Of a DNA stretch of 64,000 nucleotides, positions 52,330-60,915 are shown in pieces. A program made the translations under genes and the position numbers. Under the pieces are notes generated by a model. That model did not search any database. It had not been told where the DNA came from and saw only the letters and a program-made list of their open reading frames with translations. How positions within the stretch are numbered: the stretch's first letter is position 1; the number at the start of each line of letters is the position of its first letter. The stretch is taken from positions 1-64,000 of the forward strand of contig DATAZU010000026.1 in the NCBI GenBank assembly GCA_036271875.1, read 5' to 3'. This DNA is from Galbitalea sp036271875. GTDB taxonomy: Bacteria > Actinomycetota > Actinomycetes > Actinomycetales > Microbacteriaceae.

Positions 52330-53565
52330 CTAGGAGCGCAGCTCTGCGAGCACCGCCTCAAGTTGGTCGACGGCCCAGTCCAGATCGTCGGGTTCCACCA
52401 CGATCGGTGGCGCGAGCCGGATGGTGCTGCCGTGAGTGTCCTTGGCCAATACGCCGCGGGCCATCAGCAGCTCGCACACCTCGCGTCCGGTCGCGAGCGC
52501 GGGATCGATGTCAATGCCAGCCCACAGCCCGGCGCCGCGAACGGAGACCACTCCGTGCCCGACGAGCTGCTGCAGGCGCGCGTGCAGGCGCGCACCGAGA
52601 ACCTTGGCGCGCTCCTGGTACTCGCCGGTCGAGAGAAGACCGACGACCGCAAGACCGACCGCGGCCGCGAGAGGATTGCCGCCGAACGTCGAGCCGTGCT
52701 CGCCCGGCTTCAACACACCGAGGATGTCCGCGTTGCCGACGACAGCGCTCACCGGCACGATGCCTCCGCCGAGTGCCTTGCCGAGCAGATAGAGGTCAGG
52801 CACGACACCGACGTTGTCGCACTGGAAAGTCGCCCCCGTGCGTCCGAGGCCCGACTGGATCTCATCAGCGATGAACAGCACCCGATGCCTCGTGGTGATC
52901 TCGCGGATCGCGGGAAGGTACTCCGTTGGCGGCACGAGGATGCCCGCCTCGCCCTGGATCGGCTCGATCAGAACGGCGACCGTCGTCTCGTCAATGGCCG
53001 CTTCGAGCGCCGCCGCATCCCCGTAGGGAACGCTGACGAATCCCGGCGTATACGGACCGAAGTCGTTGCGAGCATCCGGATCGCCCGAGAAGCTGATGAT
53101 GGTGGTCGTGCGACCGTGGAAGTTGCCGTCGGCGACGACGATCGTCGCCGTGTTCTGCGGAACACCCTTGACTCGATAACCCCACGCACGCGCGATTTTG
53201 ATGCCGGACTCGACGGCTTCGGCGCCCGTGTTCATCGGCAGCACCATGTCCTTGCCGGCGAGCGCAGCGAGCGCGGTGACGAACGGGCCGAGCTGGTCAT
53301 TGTGGAATGCGCGACTCGTGAGCGTGATTCGATCCAGCTGAGCCTTAGCAGCGTCCACCAGGACCGGATGCCCGTGCCCGAAGTTGATCGCAGAGTAAGC
53401 CGCGAGGCAGTCCAAATAACGCCGCCCGGTGACGTCAGTGACCCATGCGCCTTCGCCGTGACTGACTACTACTTCGAGCGGGTGATAGTTGTGCGCGGCG
53501 TGCTCTTCTTCCAACGAGAGATAGGTGGCGGCCAGGCGCTCCGACGTTGTGGAGTTGGGGGACAT
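52330..53565 (-). CDS. rocD: Ornithine aminotransferase
   Basis: This 411-aa class III PLP aminotransferase converts ornithine to glutamate 5-semialdehyde. Features are EEEHAAHNYHPLEVVVSHGEGAWVTD near the N-terminus, MNTGAEAVESGIKIAR, the cofactor aspartate in FIADEIQSGLGRTG, and the PLP lysine in LLGKALGGGIVPVSA near 252. The ATG used overlaps the preceding gene's stop (TAATG), so it is translationally coupled to the guanidino hydrolase. An earlier in-frame ATG nine codons upstream is possible but non-conserved. Confidence 0.93.
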   Translation of the reverse strand: MSPNSTTSERLAATYLSLEEEHAAHNYHPLEVVVSHGEGAWVTDVTGRRYLDCLAAYSAINFGHGHPVLVDAAKAQLDRITLTSRAFHNDQLGPFVTALAALAGKDMVLPMNTGAEAVESGIKIARAWGYRVKGVPQNTATIVVADGNFHGRTTTIISFSGDPDARNDFGPYTPGFVSVPYGDAAALEAAIDETTVAVLIEPIQGEAGILVPPTEYLPAIREITTRHRVLFIADEIQSGLGRTGATFQCDNVGVVPDLYLLGKALGGGIVPVSAVVGNADILGVLKPGEHGSTFGGNPLAAAVGLAVVGLLSTGEYQERAKVLGARLHARLQQLVGHGVVSVRGAGLWAGIDIDPALATGREVCELLMARGVLAKDTHGSTIRLAPPIVVEPDDLDWAVDQLEAVLAELRS

Positions 53566-54440
53566 TAGCGCCGAAGCTCCAGGGTGCAGCACTTAACTCC
53601 ACCGCCGCCGAGGAGAAGCTCGGACAGGTCGACCCCGATTGGGTTGTATCCGCGCTCGCGCAACTGGCGCTCGAAGTCCTTGGCGCGGGAAGCGATGACG
53701 ACGTTGTAGCCGTCTGAATATGAGTTGAGGCCGAGGACGGCGGCATCCTCTTCGTTCACAATGAGGGCATCCGGGTAGCGCTCGCGCAGGATGGCGAGAC
53801 TCGGCTCGTCGAACGCGCTGGGCAGGTAGGCGATGTTCGCCGCGGTCCCCGAACCGGCCGGACCATCCGGAGCTCCCTCCGGATCGAGCACCGCGATCGC
53901 GGTGTCGAGGTGGTAGAAGCTCGGATTGATGAGATTCAACGAAATAACCGGGCGACGAAAGATTCTCTCCAGTTCCTGATGGCTGCCCGAATCACTCCGG
54001 AATCCCTGGCCAGCCAGGATCACGTCGCCCACGAGCAGGAAGTCGCCTTCCCCTTCATTGACCTCCTCGGGAACACGCACGTCGTAGCCGTTCTCGCGGA
54101 ACCAGTCCATGTACGCGGGTCCCTCGGGCTGGCGCTCCGGGTAGTGAAAGCTCGCACCGTACGCGATGCCGTCAAGCACGAAGCCGCCGTTTGCGGCGTA
54201 GACCATGTCGGGCAGGCCCTTGATGGGTGCGATCAGCTGCACGTCGAAGCCGAGGTCGATGTACGTCTTGTACAGGACTTCCCACTGCTTAACTGCGAGG
54301 CTGGTGTCAGTGGGATCCTCCGGGTGCATCCACGGGTTGATCCGGTAGGACACGGTGAAATAGTCGGGGCGACACATCAGAATTGTGCGGTGTGATGCGC
54401 GGCGTTCTGGCGCGACTTTGGATGGCTCGGTCATCGTCAT
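53565..54440 (-). CDS. Guanidino-group hydrolase (dimethylargininase / arginine deiminase-dihydrolase superfamily)
   Basis: This 291-aa amidinotransferase-superfamily protein has HRTILMCRPDYFTVSYRIN, PDMVYAANGGFVL near residues 78-89, EGEGDFLLVGD near 129-139, the catalytic histidine H177 in SFYHLDTA, and the nucleophile cysteine at the C-terminus (KCCTLEL, C284 or C285). Database-style annotation would be dimethylargininase. The coupling with ornithine aminotransferase and the nearby PutA instead suggest it acts on arginine and yields ornithine, as cyanobacterial ArgZ does. The reaction cannot be told from sequence alone. Confidence 0.85.
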   Translation of the reverse strand: MTMTEPSKVAPERRASHRTILMCRPDYFTVSYRINPWMHPEDPTDTSLAVKQWEVLYKTYIDLGFDVQLIAPIKGLPDMVYAANGGFVLDGIAYGASFHYPERQPEGPAYMDWFRENGYDVRVPEEVNEGEGDFLLVGDVILAGQGFRSDSGSHQELERIFRRPVISLNLINPSFYHLDTAIAVLDPEGAPDGPAGSGTAANIAYLPSAFDEPSLAILRERYPDALIVNEEDAAVLGLNSYSDGYNVVIASRAKDFERQLRERGYNPIGVDLSELLLGGGGVKCCTLELRR

Positions 54441-54542
54441 GACCCCAGCTTTTCACGCACTATCGTCACGTTTGCAGCTTCCTGCGCACGGAATCGCCGT
54501 CTTTGCTTGGGTCCGCACACTTTTTCGCCATAGAGTGTGCGG

Positions 54543-54980
54543 ATGGACAGCCTCGACTACGGGATCATCGACCTGCTCCGCCAAAATGCGCGTGCCGGCT
54601 ACGGCGACATCGGCGAAGTGATCGGATTGTCGGCTTCGGCGGTCAAACGGCGCGTTGACCGCCTGGTCGCGGATGGCGTCATCCGCGGCTTCACGATCCA
54701 GGTTGACCCCGCCGTCGACGGGATGGCGACCGAGGCATACGTCGAACTGTTTTGCCGCGGAACCGTTGCCCCGGAGGAGCTCAAGCGCATCCTGTCCGGC
54801 GTGCCCGAGGTGGTGGATGCGGGAACCGTCACCGGATCAGCGGATGCGATCGTGCACATGCGTTCGCGCGACATCCCGTCGCTCGAGATCGCCCTCGAAC
54901 GCGTGCGTATCGCGCCCAACGTCGACCACACCCGCAGCGCCATAGTTCTCTCGCGCCTCATCCATCGCACCCACGACTAG
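54543..54980 (+). CDS. Lrp/AsnC-family transcriptional regulator
   Basis: This 145-aa regulator has an N-terminal helix-turn-helix (SLDYGIIDLLRQNARAGYGDIGEVIGLSASAVKRRVDRL) and a C-terminal RAM effector domain with GTVTGSADAIVHMRSRDI. ATG is used; a GTG two codons earlier is in frame. The start lies close after a -10-like CATAGAGT, so the mRNA may be leaderless. It is divergent from the guanidino hydrolase and ornithine aminotransferase and probably controls them in response to arginine or ornithine. Confidence 0.92.
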   Translation: MDSLDYGIIDLLRQNARAGYGDIGEVIGLSASAVKRRVDRLVADGVIRGFTIQVDPAVDGMATEAYVELFCRGTVAPEELKRILSGVPEVVDAGTVTGSADAIVHMRSRDIPSLEIALERVRIAPNVDHTRSAIVLSRLIHRTHD

Positions 54981-54993
54981 CCCCGCGCCCACT

Positions 54994-55057
54994 TTTGCCC
55001 CCATGTGGTGCGTTTGCCCCCGTTTGTACGGGCGCAAACGCACCAGGCGGGGGCAAA
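54994..55057. repeat. Intergenic inverted repeat, TTTGCCCCCG family, copy B
   Basis: TTTGCCCCC...GTGCGTTTGC arms of 29 bases (54994-55022 and 55029-55057) pair with four mismatches around a 6-base loop. The outer TTTGCCCCC and the inner TGGTGCGTTTGC correspond to copy A at 38981-39044. It lies between the Lrp gene and the GntR operon. Confidence 0.88.
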
Positions 55058-55075
55058 CGGGTTTGTATGGACACA

Positions 55076-55094
55076 TTGGTACATAGTTGGTACA
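55076..55094 (+). promoter_or_regulatory. TTGGTACA direct repeat, candidate YtrA-type operator and promoter
   Basis: Two exact TTGGTACA copies with a TAG spacer (11-bp period) lie just before the GntR operon. The second overlaps a -10-like TACAAAT whose position would start transcription next to ATG at 55103. Each repeat contains the GTAC palindrome. Autoregulation by the YtrA-type GntR protein is likely. Confidence 0.5.
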
Positions 55095-55154
55095 AATGAC
55101 CCATGTCACTTATCACGATCGGCAGCGCAATCGAGACGGTCACCCGCGAGAGCC

Positions 55155-55499
55155 GTGGGCAGAAGAGCCGGGCGCGGCCAGACCGCCGGGTCCGCCCTCG
55201 AACTCGCCTGGGATGACGCCCTTCGATCACGGGCGCTGAATTCCTTCGTGATTACACCCTTCTTTCTCGGCACATATTTCGGCAGCGTCGCGTTCGAGTG
55301 GTATCCACCCGCTCGCGGGATCGGGGAGACCATCGGGCCGGATATGCCTACGTCTGCAGCTGCCGTACTCATCCTGGTTTGGGCGATTGCTGGCATGATC
55401 AGCAAACCCCAGCGGCGATACCTACGTCGACTCTGGCCCGAGTTGGCTGCCGCGGGTGCGACGGCGTCTGCAACGCCGGCGGGGGCAAGCCACTCATGA
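55155..55499 (+). CDS. Small membrane protein preceding a YtrA-type regulator, possibly frameshifted
   Basis: The conserved-looking part reads SALELAWDDALRSRALNSFVITPFFLGTYFGSVAF, then EWYPPARGIGETIGPDMPT, then the membrane helix SAAAVLILVWAIAGMIS and a basic tail. It gives 114 aa from GTG 55155. However, ATG 55103, right after the operator/promoter, opens a different frame (MSLITIGSAIETVTRESR) that dies after 37 codons. That start looks natural, so the gene may have lost a base around 55150-55175. Its stop overlaps the GntR start by four bases. Confidence 0.5.
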   Translation: MGRRAGRGQTAGSALELAWDDALRSRALNSFVITPFFLGTYFGSVAFEWYPPARGIGETIGPDMPTSAAAVLILVWAIAGMISKPQRRYLRRLWPELAAAGATASATPAGASHS

Positions 55500-55849
55500 T
55501 CACCATCGACTCGCGGTCCGCGACCCCACCGTACGAGCAACTGCGTGTTCAGTTCATGGATGAGGTGACCTCGGGCGCGCTCGCGGCCGGCACGCGAATC
55601 CCCACCGTGCGAAAACTCGCTGAGGACCTCGGACTCGCACCGAACACGGTTGCGCGCGCGTATCGGGAGCTCGAAGCGGACGGTTTCATCGAGACGCGCG
55701 GTCGCAACGGGTCGTTCGTGAGTGCTCAGGGCGACGCAGCGGAGAAGCAGGCACAGGAGGCCGCGCGGGCCTATGCCGACCGCATCCGGAAGCTCGGCAT
55801 CGCTCGTTCGCAGGCGCTGGCCTATGTCACCGGTGCCCTCGACGGCTAG
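55496..55849 (+). CDS. GntR-family regulator, YtrA subfamily
   Basis: This 117-aa protein is a GntR winged helix with a short C-terminal helix, as in the YtrA subfamily that represses ABC transporter or membrane-stress operons. The domain reads PPYEQLRVQFMDEVTSGALAAGTRIPTVRKLAEDLGLAPNTVARAYRELEADGFIETRGRNGSFV. It is coupled to the small membrane protein gene by ATGA. The pair matches other small membrane protein/YtrA operons in Actinobacteria. It probably binds the TTGGTACA repeats upstream. Confidence 0.9.
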   Translation: MITIDSRSATPPYEQLRVQFMDEVTSGALAAGTRIPTVRKLAEDLGLAPNTVARAYRELEADGFIETRGRNGSFVSAQGDAAEKQAQEAARAYADRIRKLGIARSQALAYVTGALDG

Positions 55850-55863
55850 TCGGCGCCGCTGGA

Positions 55864-58800
55864 CTAGATGTGGAGCCCGGCCATGCGCGGGTCGGGGTTG
55901 CCGAAGCGGTGCGCCGTGACCGAGACCGCCTGCTCGTGCAGGAACGCCAGCAACTCGACCCGGCCGGCCGTCGTCACCGGGCCGCCGTAGATCGCGACAT
56001 CCGGGTTGCCCTTCAGGATGCCGGCGAGAACGGATGCGTCGCCACCGGCCAGGCGGATGCGCGTCGTCTTGAGCTCGCCGGCGATCAAGCGGGCATGCCA
56101 GCGAGCATCCGACTCGACCACCACCGACTGGATGAGCACGGGAGACGCAAAGTCGCCGAACAAATCGACGAGCGGCTGTGGCAGCGGGATCGCGGTCGAC
56201 ACGAACAGCACCGATCCCGCACGAGTCCCGGCAACAATCAGCCGGGCAAGATCGCCCATCGATCCGCCCTCCGCGAGGCGGATGGTCACGGGAATCGGCC
56301 GATAGCGGAACACGTTTCGCTCCACGCCGAGGTTGCTGACATCGCGCCGGACACCGAACTCGCTCAGCCAGGCCTTCTCGTCACGAACGGCCGCGAGACG
56401 AACCCGATCGAACTCGAGAAACTCAAGCCCCGCCTGCGCTCGCTTGATCACGCGCGCCACGGGCTCGCTGATGCCCTCGAGCGTGAGGTCCTCGCCCGGG
56501 CCGGACTCCAGCGGCTCCCAATTGCCGAGCGTCATCAGGTAGTTGGGTCCGCCCGCCTTCGCAGATGCGCCGACCGTTGACCGTTTCCAGCCTCCGAACG
56601 GCTGGCGTCGGACAATCGCGCCCGTGATACTGCGGTTGACGTAGAGGTTGCCGGCATCCACCTGGTCGGCCCAATGCGCGACCTCGTCCGGCTCCAGCGA
56701 ATGGATGCCTGCGGTGAGCCCGTAGTCGGTTGCGTTCTGCAGCGAGATCGCCTCGTCAAGCGTCGCGGCTGTCATGATGCCGAGCACCGGTCCGAAGTAC
56801 TCCGTGCGGTGGAACGCGCTGCCGGGAGCGATGCCGTCACGAACGCCGGGCGACCAGAGTCGACCCGTGTCATCCAGCTGTCGTGGCGTGACCAGCCACT
56901 GCTCACCGTCGCCGAGGGACGTCAGCGCACCAAGGAGTTTCCCGGAGGCCGGTTCAATTAGCGGGCCCATCTGCGTCGTCGGGTTCGACGGCAGCCCGAC
57001 CTTGAGCGTCCTGACCGAATCGATGAGTTGGCGCCGGAATCGCTCAGAGGTCGCAACCGAACCAACCAGGATCACCAGCGAAGCGGCGGAACACTTCTGC
57101 CCAGCGTGTCCGAACGCGCTCTTGACGATATCGGCGACCGCGAGGTCGAGGTCGGCCGACGGGGTGACGATGATGGCGTTCTTGCCACTCGTCTCGGCGA
57201 GCAACGGCAAATCGCTGCGCCAACTGCGGAACAGGTTCGCGGTCTCCCATGCGCCGGTCAGGATGACGCGATCAACCGCCGGATCGGAAACCAACTGCTT
57301 GCCGAGATCGCCCTCGGCAATGTCCGCGAGTACGAGGACGTCCCGGGGAACACCCGCCTCCCAGAGCGCCTCAGCGAGAACCGCTGCACACCGGCGTGCC
57401 TGCGGGGCAGGCTTTAAGACCACACCGCTGCCCGCCGCGAGCGCCGACAGCGCGGACCCGGCTGGAATGGCGACCGGGAAGTTCCACGGTGGAGCGACGA
57501 CGGTCAGGCGCGACGGCACGAATCGTGCACCGGGCACGCGGTCGAGATCTAGTGCGCGTTCGGCGTAGTAGTGGGCAAAGTCCGTGGCCTCGCTGACCTC
57601 GACGTCGCCCTCGGCGATCGTCTTTCCGGTCTCGCTTGCCATGACCTCGATGAGGCGACCCCGGAACGCCGACAGCACGTCGCCCGCGTCGTGCAGGATG
57701 CGCGCCCGGTCCGTCGCCGGTCGAGCACCCCATGCCGCTCCGGCAACGACCGTGGAGGCGATCAGCTCGTCGACCCGACCTGTCGCGGTGACGGCCGCCG
57801 CCGCGAGCGTCTCTTTGCCGAGGCTCGAGTCGGCACTCCTGGCGAGGATGCGACGACCCCAGTCGCGATTGTCCGCACGCGACGGATCGGTGTCCGGCTC
57901 GTTCTCGAATGCGCCGAGGACGCCGGGCAGGGACGCCGGATGCAGGCGATCCTGAACCCGATTCGACGACGGGACGTCGCCATCGAGCCCGGAGAGCGAA
58001 GCGAGGAACCGCCCAGACTCCCGCGCGAACACCTCACGGTTCGAGGCCAACTCGAAAAGGCCGCTCATGAAGTTGTCCGGGCTCGCGTTCTCCTCAAGCC
58101 GTCGCACCAGATAGCTGATAGCTGAGTCGAACTCACCGGGGTGCACGACGGGCGTGTACAGCAGCAGGCCGCCGACATCCCGCTTGACCACCTCTGCCTG
58201 GCCCGTCGCCATGCCCAGGAGCATCTCGAACTCGACGCGGGTATCGACATGGCGCTGCTTCGCAAGCAGCCATGCGTATGCGACATCGAACAGGTTGTGA
58301 CCTGCGACACCGATGCGCACGGCGTCGGTGTGCTCTGGCGTGAGCGCCCAGTTCAGGACACGCTTGTAGTTGGTGTCCGTCTCGACCTTGTGCGCGTATG
58401 TCGCGAGCGGCCACCCGTGCATGGATGCATCGACACGCTCCATCGCGAGGTTCGCGCCCTTGGCGACGCGAACCTTGATGCCGGAACCTCCCGAGGCGAG
58501 GCGCTTCGTGGCCCATTCGGTCAGGTCCTGCAACGCGCCGAGTGCGTCCGGCAAGTAGGCCTGAAGCACAATTCCGGCCTGAAGTTTCTCGAGCCGGGGC
58601 TGGTCGAGGATGCGCTTGAACACCGCGACCGTGAGGTCGAGGTCGCGAAACTCCTCCATGTCGAGATTAATGAACTTGGGACTGGGCGAACCGGCCGCGA
58701 GTTCATAGAGCGGAGTGAGGCGCTCAACCACCCGCTCCACGGTCTCCTCGAACGCCCACATCGACAGCTGTGCCGCGACAGACGACACCTTGATCGAGAC

Positions 58801-59337
58801 GTAGTCGACATCGTCGCGCTCGAGCAGCGTGCGCGTTCCGGCGAGGCGACGGTCCGACTCCGCATCCCCGAGGACGGCTTCGCCGAGCAGGTTGATGTTG
58901 AGACGGATGTGCTGGCGCCGCAGGTGGCGGAGCGTCTTGTCCAGGCTCTTCGGCGTCGCATCGACGACGAGGTGGCTGACCATGCCGCGCAGAACGCGAC
59001 GCGCAATCGGCACGACAATCCACGGTAGGAGTGGCGCGAATCCGCCCCCGATCACGACGGCGATCCGCAGGTACCACGGCAAAAAGCCCGGGATGGCCCG
59101 GCTCAGCTTCTCCAGGTTGCGGGCGGCGACGTGAAGATCTTCCGGACGCACAACCCGATCAACGAATCCGAGGGTGAACTCAAGTCCGAGTGGATCGCGC
59201 AGCACCCCGGCGAGGCGCTCGGCGCTCTTGTCCGGCGCGATTTGAGCGGAGTCGCTCAGCCAGCGATGCACGGTGGCGATGGCTTCATCCGCCAGGTCCG
59301 ACTGGGCTCCCGCTGCGACGGGTTCGACACTCGACAT
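55864..59337 (-). CDS. putA: Bifunctional proline dehydrogenase / L-glutamate gamma-semialdehyde dehydrogenase (PutA)
   Basis: This 1157-aa PutA oxidises proline to glutamate in two steps. The proline dehydrogenase barrel (residues about 100-450) has GSGIKVRVAKGANLAMERVD and RVGVAGHNLFDVA-like segments. The P5C dehydrogenase (about 520-1000) has APPWNFPVAIPAGSAL, the catalytic glutamate in LLAETSGKNA and cysteine in GQKCSAASLVIL. The N-terminal ribbon-helix-helix DNA-binding domain of E. coli PutA is missing. ATG at residue 20 of the open frame was chosen; the RBS is weak. It also serves ornithine breakdown, since ornithine aminotransferase makes its second substrate. Confidence 0.95.
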   Translation of the reverse strand: MSSVEPVAAGAQSDLADEAIATVHRWLSDSAQIAPDKSAERLAGVLRDPLGLEFTLGFVDRVVRPEDLHVAARNLEKLSRAIPGFLPWYLRIAVVIGGGFAPLLPWIVVPIARRVLRGMVSHLVVDATPKSLDKTLRHLRRQHIRLNINLLGEAVLGDAESDRRLAGTRTLLERDDVDYVSIKVSSVAAQLSMWAFEETVERVVERLTPLYELAAGSPSPKFINLDMEEFRDLDLTVAVFKRILDQPRLEKLQAGIVLQAYLPDALGALQDLTEWATKRLASGGSGIKVRVAKGANLAMERVDASMHGWPLATYAHKVETDTNYKRVLNWALTPEHTDAVRIGVAGHNLFDVAYAWLLAKQRHVDTRVEFEMLLGMATGQAEVVKRDVGGLLLYTPVVHPGEFDSAISYLVRRLEENASPDNFMSGLFELASNREVFARESGRFLASLSGLDGDVPSSNRVQDRLHPASLPGVLGAFENEPDTDPSRADNRDWGRRILARSADSSLGKETLAAAAVTATGRVDELIASTVVAGAAWGARPATDRARILHDAGDVLSAFRGRLIEVMASETGKTIAEGDVEVSEATDFAHYYAERALDLDRVPGARFVPSRLTVVAPPWNFPVAIPAGSALSALAAGSGVVLKPAPQARRCAAVLAEALWEAGVPRDVLVLADIAEGDLGKQLVSDPAVDRVILTGAWETANLFRSWRSDLPLLAETSGKNAIIVTPSADLDLAVADIVKSAFGHAGQKCSAASLVILVGSVATSERFRRQLIDSVRTLKVGLPSNPTTQMGPLIEPASGKLLGALTSLGDGEQWLVTPRQLDDTGRLWSPGVRDGIAPGSAFHRTEYFGPVLGIMTAATLDEAISLQNATDYGLTAGIHSLEPDEVAHWADQVDAGNLYVNRSITGAIVRRQPFGGWKRSTVGASAKAGGPNYLMTLGNWEPLESGPGEDLTLEGISEPVARVIKRAQAGLEFLEFDRVRLAAVRDEKAWLSEFGVRRDVSNLGVERNVFRYRPIPVTIRLAEGGSMGDLARLIVAGTRAGSVLFVSTAIPLPQPLVDLFGDFASPVLIQSVVVESDARWHARLIAGELKTTRIRLAGGDASVLAGILKGNPDVAIYGGPVTTAGRVELLAFLHEQAVSVTAHRFGNPDPRMAGLHI

Positions 59338-59424
59338 GCTCACGACACTATGCCTCTCTTGCGTACTGACGCTGTGTCGTCCAGCCTGAGGCATGACTAC
59401 AGTTCATAAAAAGCGATGGTTTTC

Positions 59425-59451
59425 ATTCGGTATTGTGAAGGAAATCCGAAT
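59425..59451. promoter_or_regulatory. ATTCGG-N15-CCGAAT inverted repeat in the putA/LysR divergent region
   Basis: ATTCGG at 59425-59430 and CCGAAT at 59446-59451 are exact inverted copies in the 150-bp region between putA and the LysR gene. The arrangement fits a LysR-type site. Confidence 0.45.
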
Positions 59452-59487
59452 AATTGGTGGCGGCGCGAATTTCGATGGGAGGTGTCG

Positions 59488-60384
59488 GTGCTTGATCTCA
59501 AGCGACTCGCGCTGCTTCGTGAACTGAAGCTCCGCGGCACGATTGCCGCTGTCGCATCGTCGCTCTCGTACAGTCCGTCTTCCGTGTCCCAGCAGCTCTC
59601 ACTGCTTGAGTCCGAAGTTGGCGTTGCCCTGCTGGTGAAATCCGGTCGGCGGGTGCGACTGACCCCCGCGGCAGAACTGCTCGTCGAGCACGCGACCGCA
59701 CTGCTCGAACGAGTTGAGTTGCTCGAGTCTGAACTCGGCGAGTTCGGCTCGGCACCATCCGGCACCGTGCGCCTTGCGGTTTTCCAGTCCGCCGCTCTCG
59801 GGATCATCCCGCAGGCGTTGACCTTGCTGGCGAAGGAACATCCGACCCTGCGCGTCGAAATCACCCAGCGCGAACCGGAGAGCGCGCTCGCCGCCGTGTG
59901 GGCGCGCGAGTTCGATCTGGTTATCGCCGAACAGTATCCGGGCCACGTGGCGCCACGCAGCGACGAACTCGACCGCCAACCGCTGTGCAGCGACATGATT
60001 CGACTTGGCGCCCCAACGGATGCTGTGCAATCGCTCGGCGACGCCGCGGCCGTTCCCTGGGTGATGGAGCCGCGGGGAACCGCATCCCGCCACTGGGCGG
60101 AGCAGACCTGCCGCCTCGCCGGGTTCGAACCGGATGTCCGATTCGAAACAGCAGACCTCCAGGCACATATCCGGCTGGTCGAATCCGGACATGCGGCCGC
60201 ACTGCTACCCGACCTGGTCTGGGGAACGCGAGCGCCCACGATCCGCGTTCTGGAGCTCCCGAGCCGGCCCCGTCGCGAGGTCTTCACCTCAGCGCGACGA
60301 TCAGGCAGCGCCAGCGCGACGATCTCCGCCTGCCGCGACGTACTCGCGCGCTCGGTGGAAGAACTCTGGCTTGACCATAGCTAG
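59488..60384 (+). CDS. LysR-family transcriptional regulator
   Basis: This 298-aa LysR protein starts at GTG after a strong GGGAGGT site. The helix-turn-helix reads VLDLKRLALLRELKLRGTIAAVASSLSYSPSSVSQQLSLLESEVG, and the substrate-binding domain shows SGTVRLAVFQSAALGIIP and FDLVIAEQYP. It is divergent from putA, and LysR proteins often regulate the divergent gene. A proline- or ornithine-responsive activator of putA is the best guess, unproven. Confidence 0.9.
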   Translation: MLDLKRLALLRELKLRGTIAAVASSLSYSPSSVSQQLSLLESEVGVALLVKSGRRVRLTPAAELLVEHATALLERVELLESELGEFGSAPSGTVRLAVFQSAALGIIPQALTLLAKEHPTLRVEITQREPESALAAVWAREFDLVIAEQYPGHVAPRSDELDRQPLCSDMIRLGAPTDAVQSLGDAAAVPWVMEPRGTASRHWAEQTCRLAGFEPDVRFETADLQAHIRLVESGHAAALLPDLVWGTRAPTIRVLELPSRPRREVFTSARRSGSASATISACRDVLARSVEELWLDHS

Positions 60385-60411
60385 CGGCGCCGATCTCTCT
60401 ACAATGAGTCC

Positions 60412-60915
60412 ATGTCTGAGGTGTCCAGCGTCAGCGAAGACGAATGGGATGTCTGGCGCGCTTTCCACGCGATGCGACGCCAGCTCGATCTTGTGCTGGA
60501 TCGCCACCTGCAACAGGACGCCGGGATCTCCGGCCCCGACTACGAGATCCTGCTCACACTCTTCGAAGCCCCGCGCAACCAACTCAGATCGCGCGAGCTG
60601 TCCGAGCTTCTCGGCTGGGAGAAGAGCCGTCTGTCCCACCAGGTCACCCGGATGGAAGCTCGCGGCCTGGTCGCACGGACCGAGTGCGACACGGATGCTC
60701 GCGGCACCTGGATCGGCATCACCGCACTCGGGCGGCGTACGACGCTTGGTGCGATGCGCGACCATGCCCTGACCGTGCGACGACTGTTCTTCGATGTGCT
60801 CACGGACGAGGAGCAGGCAGTACTGCGGACCGTGTCCTCGCGCGTTCTCGACACCATCGATCCGCCCGCGTGTCACCGGGAGGATGACGCGGAACAGGCA
60901 TCCGGCGCCGCGTGA
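60412..60915 (+). CDS. MarR-family transcriptional regulator
   Basis: This 167-aa MarR protein has the winged-helix core SELLGWEKSRLSHQVTRMEARGLVARTECDTDARG near residues 62-97, and long dimerisation helices at each end. Its stop overlaps the GTG start of the phytoene-desaturase-like gene by four bases, so the two are coupled. The oxidoreductase substrate or product may be the ligand. The repressor lies 28 bases after the LysR stop. Confidence 0.9.
   Translation: MSEVSSVSEDEWDVWRAFHAMRRQLDLVLDRHLQQDAGISGPDYEILLTLFEAPRNQLRSRELSELLGWEKSRLSHQVTRMEARGLVARTECDTDARGTWIGITALGRRTTLGAMRDHALTVRRLFFDVLTDEEQAVLRTVSSRVLDTIDPPACHREDDAEQASGAA

Noticed and set aside
52363..53568. Plus-strand open frame (401 codons) opposite ornithine aminotransferase
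   Set aside because: Antisense shadow of a highly conserved enzyme; no RBS or family features.
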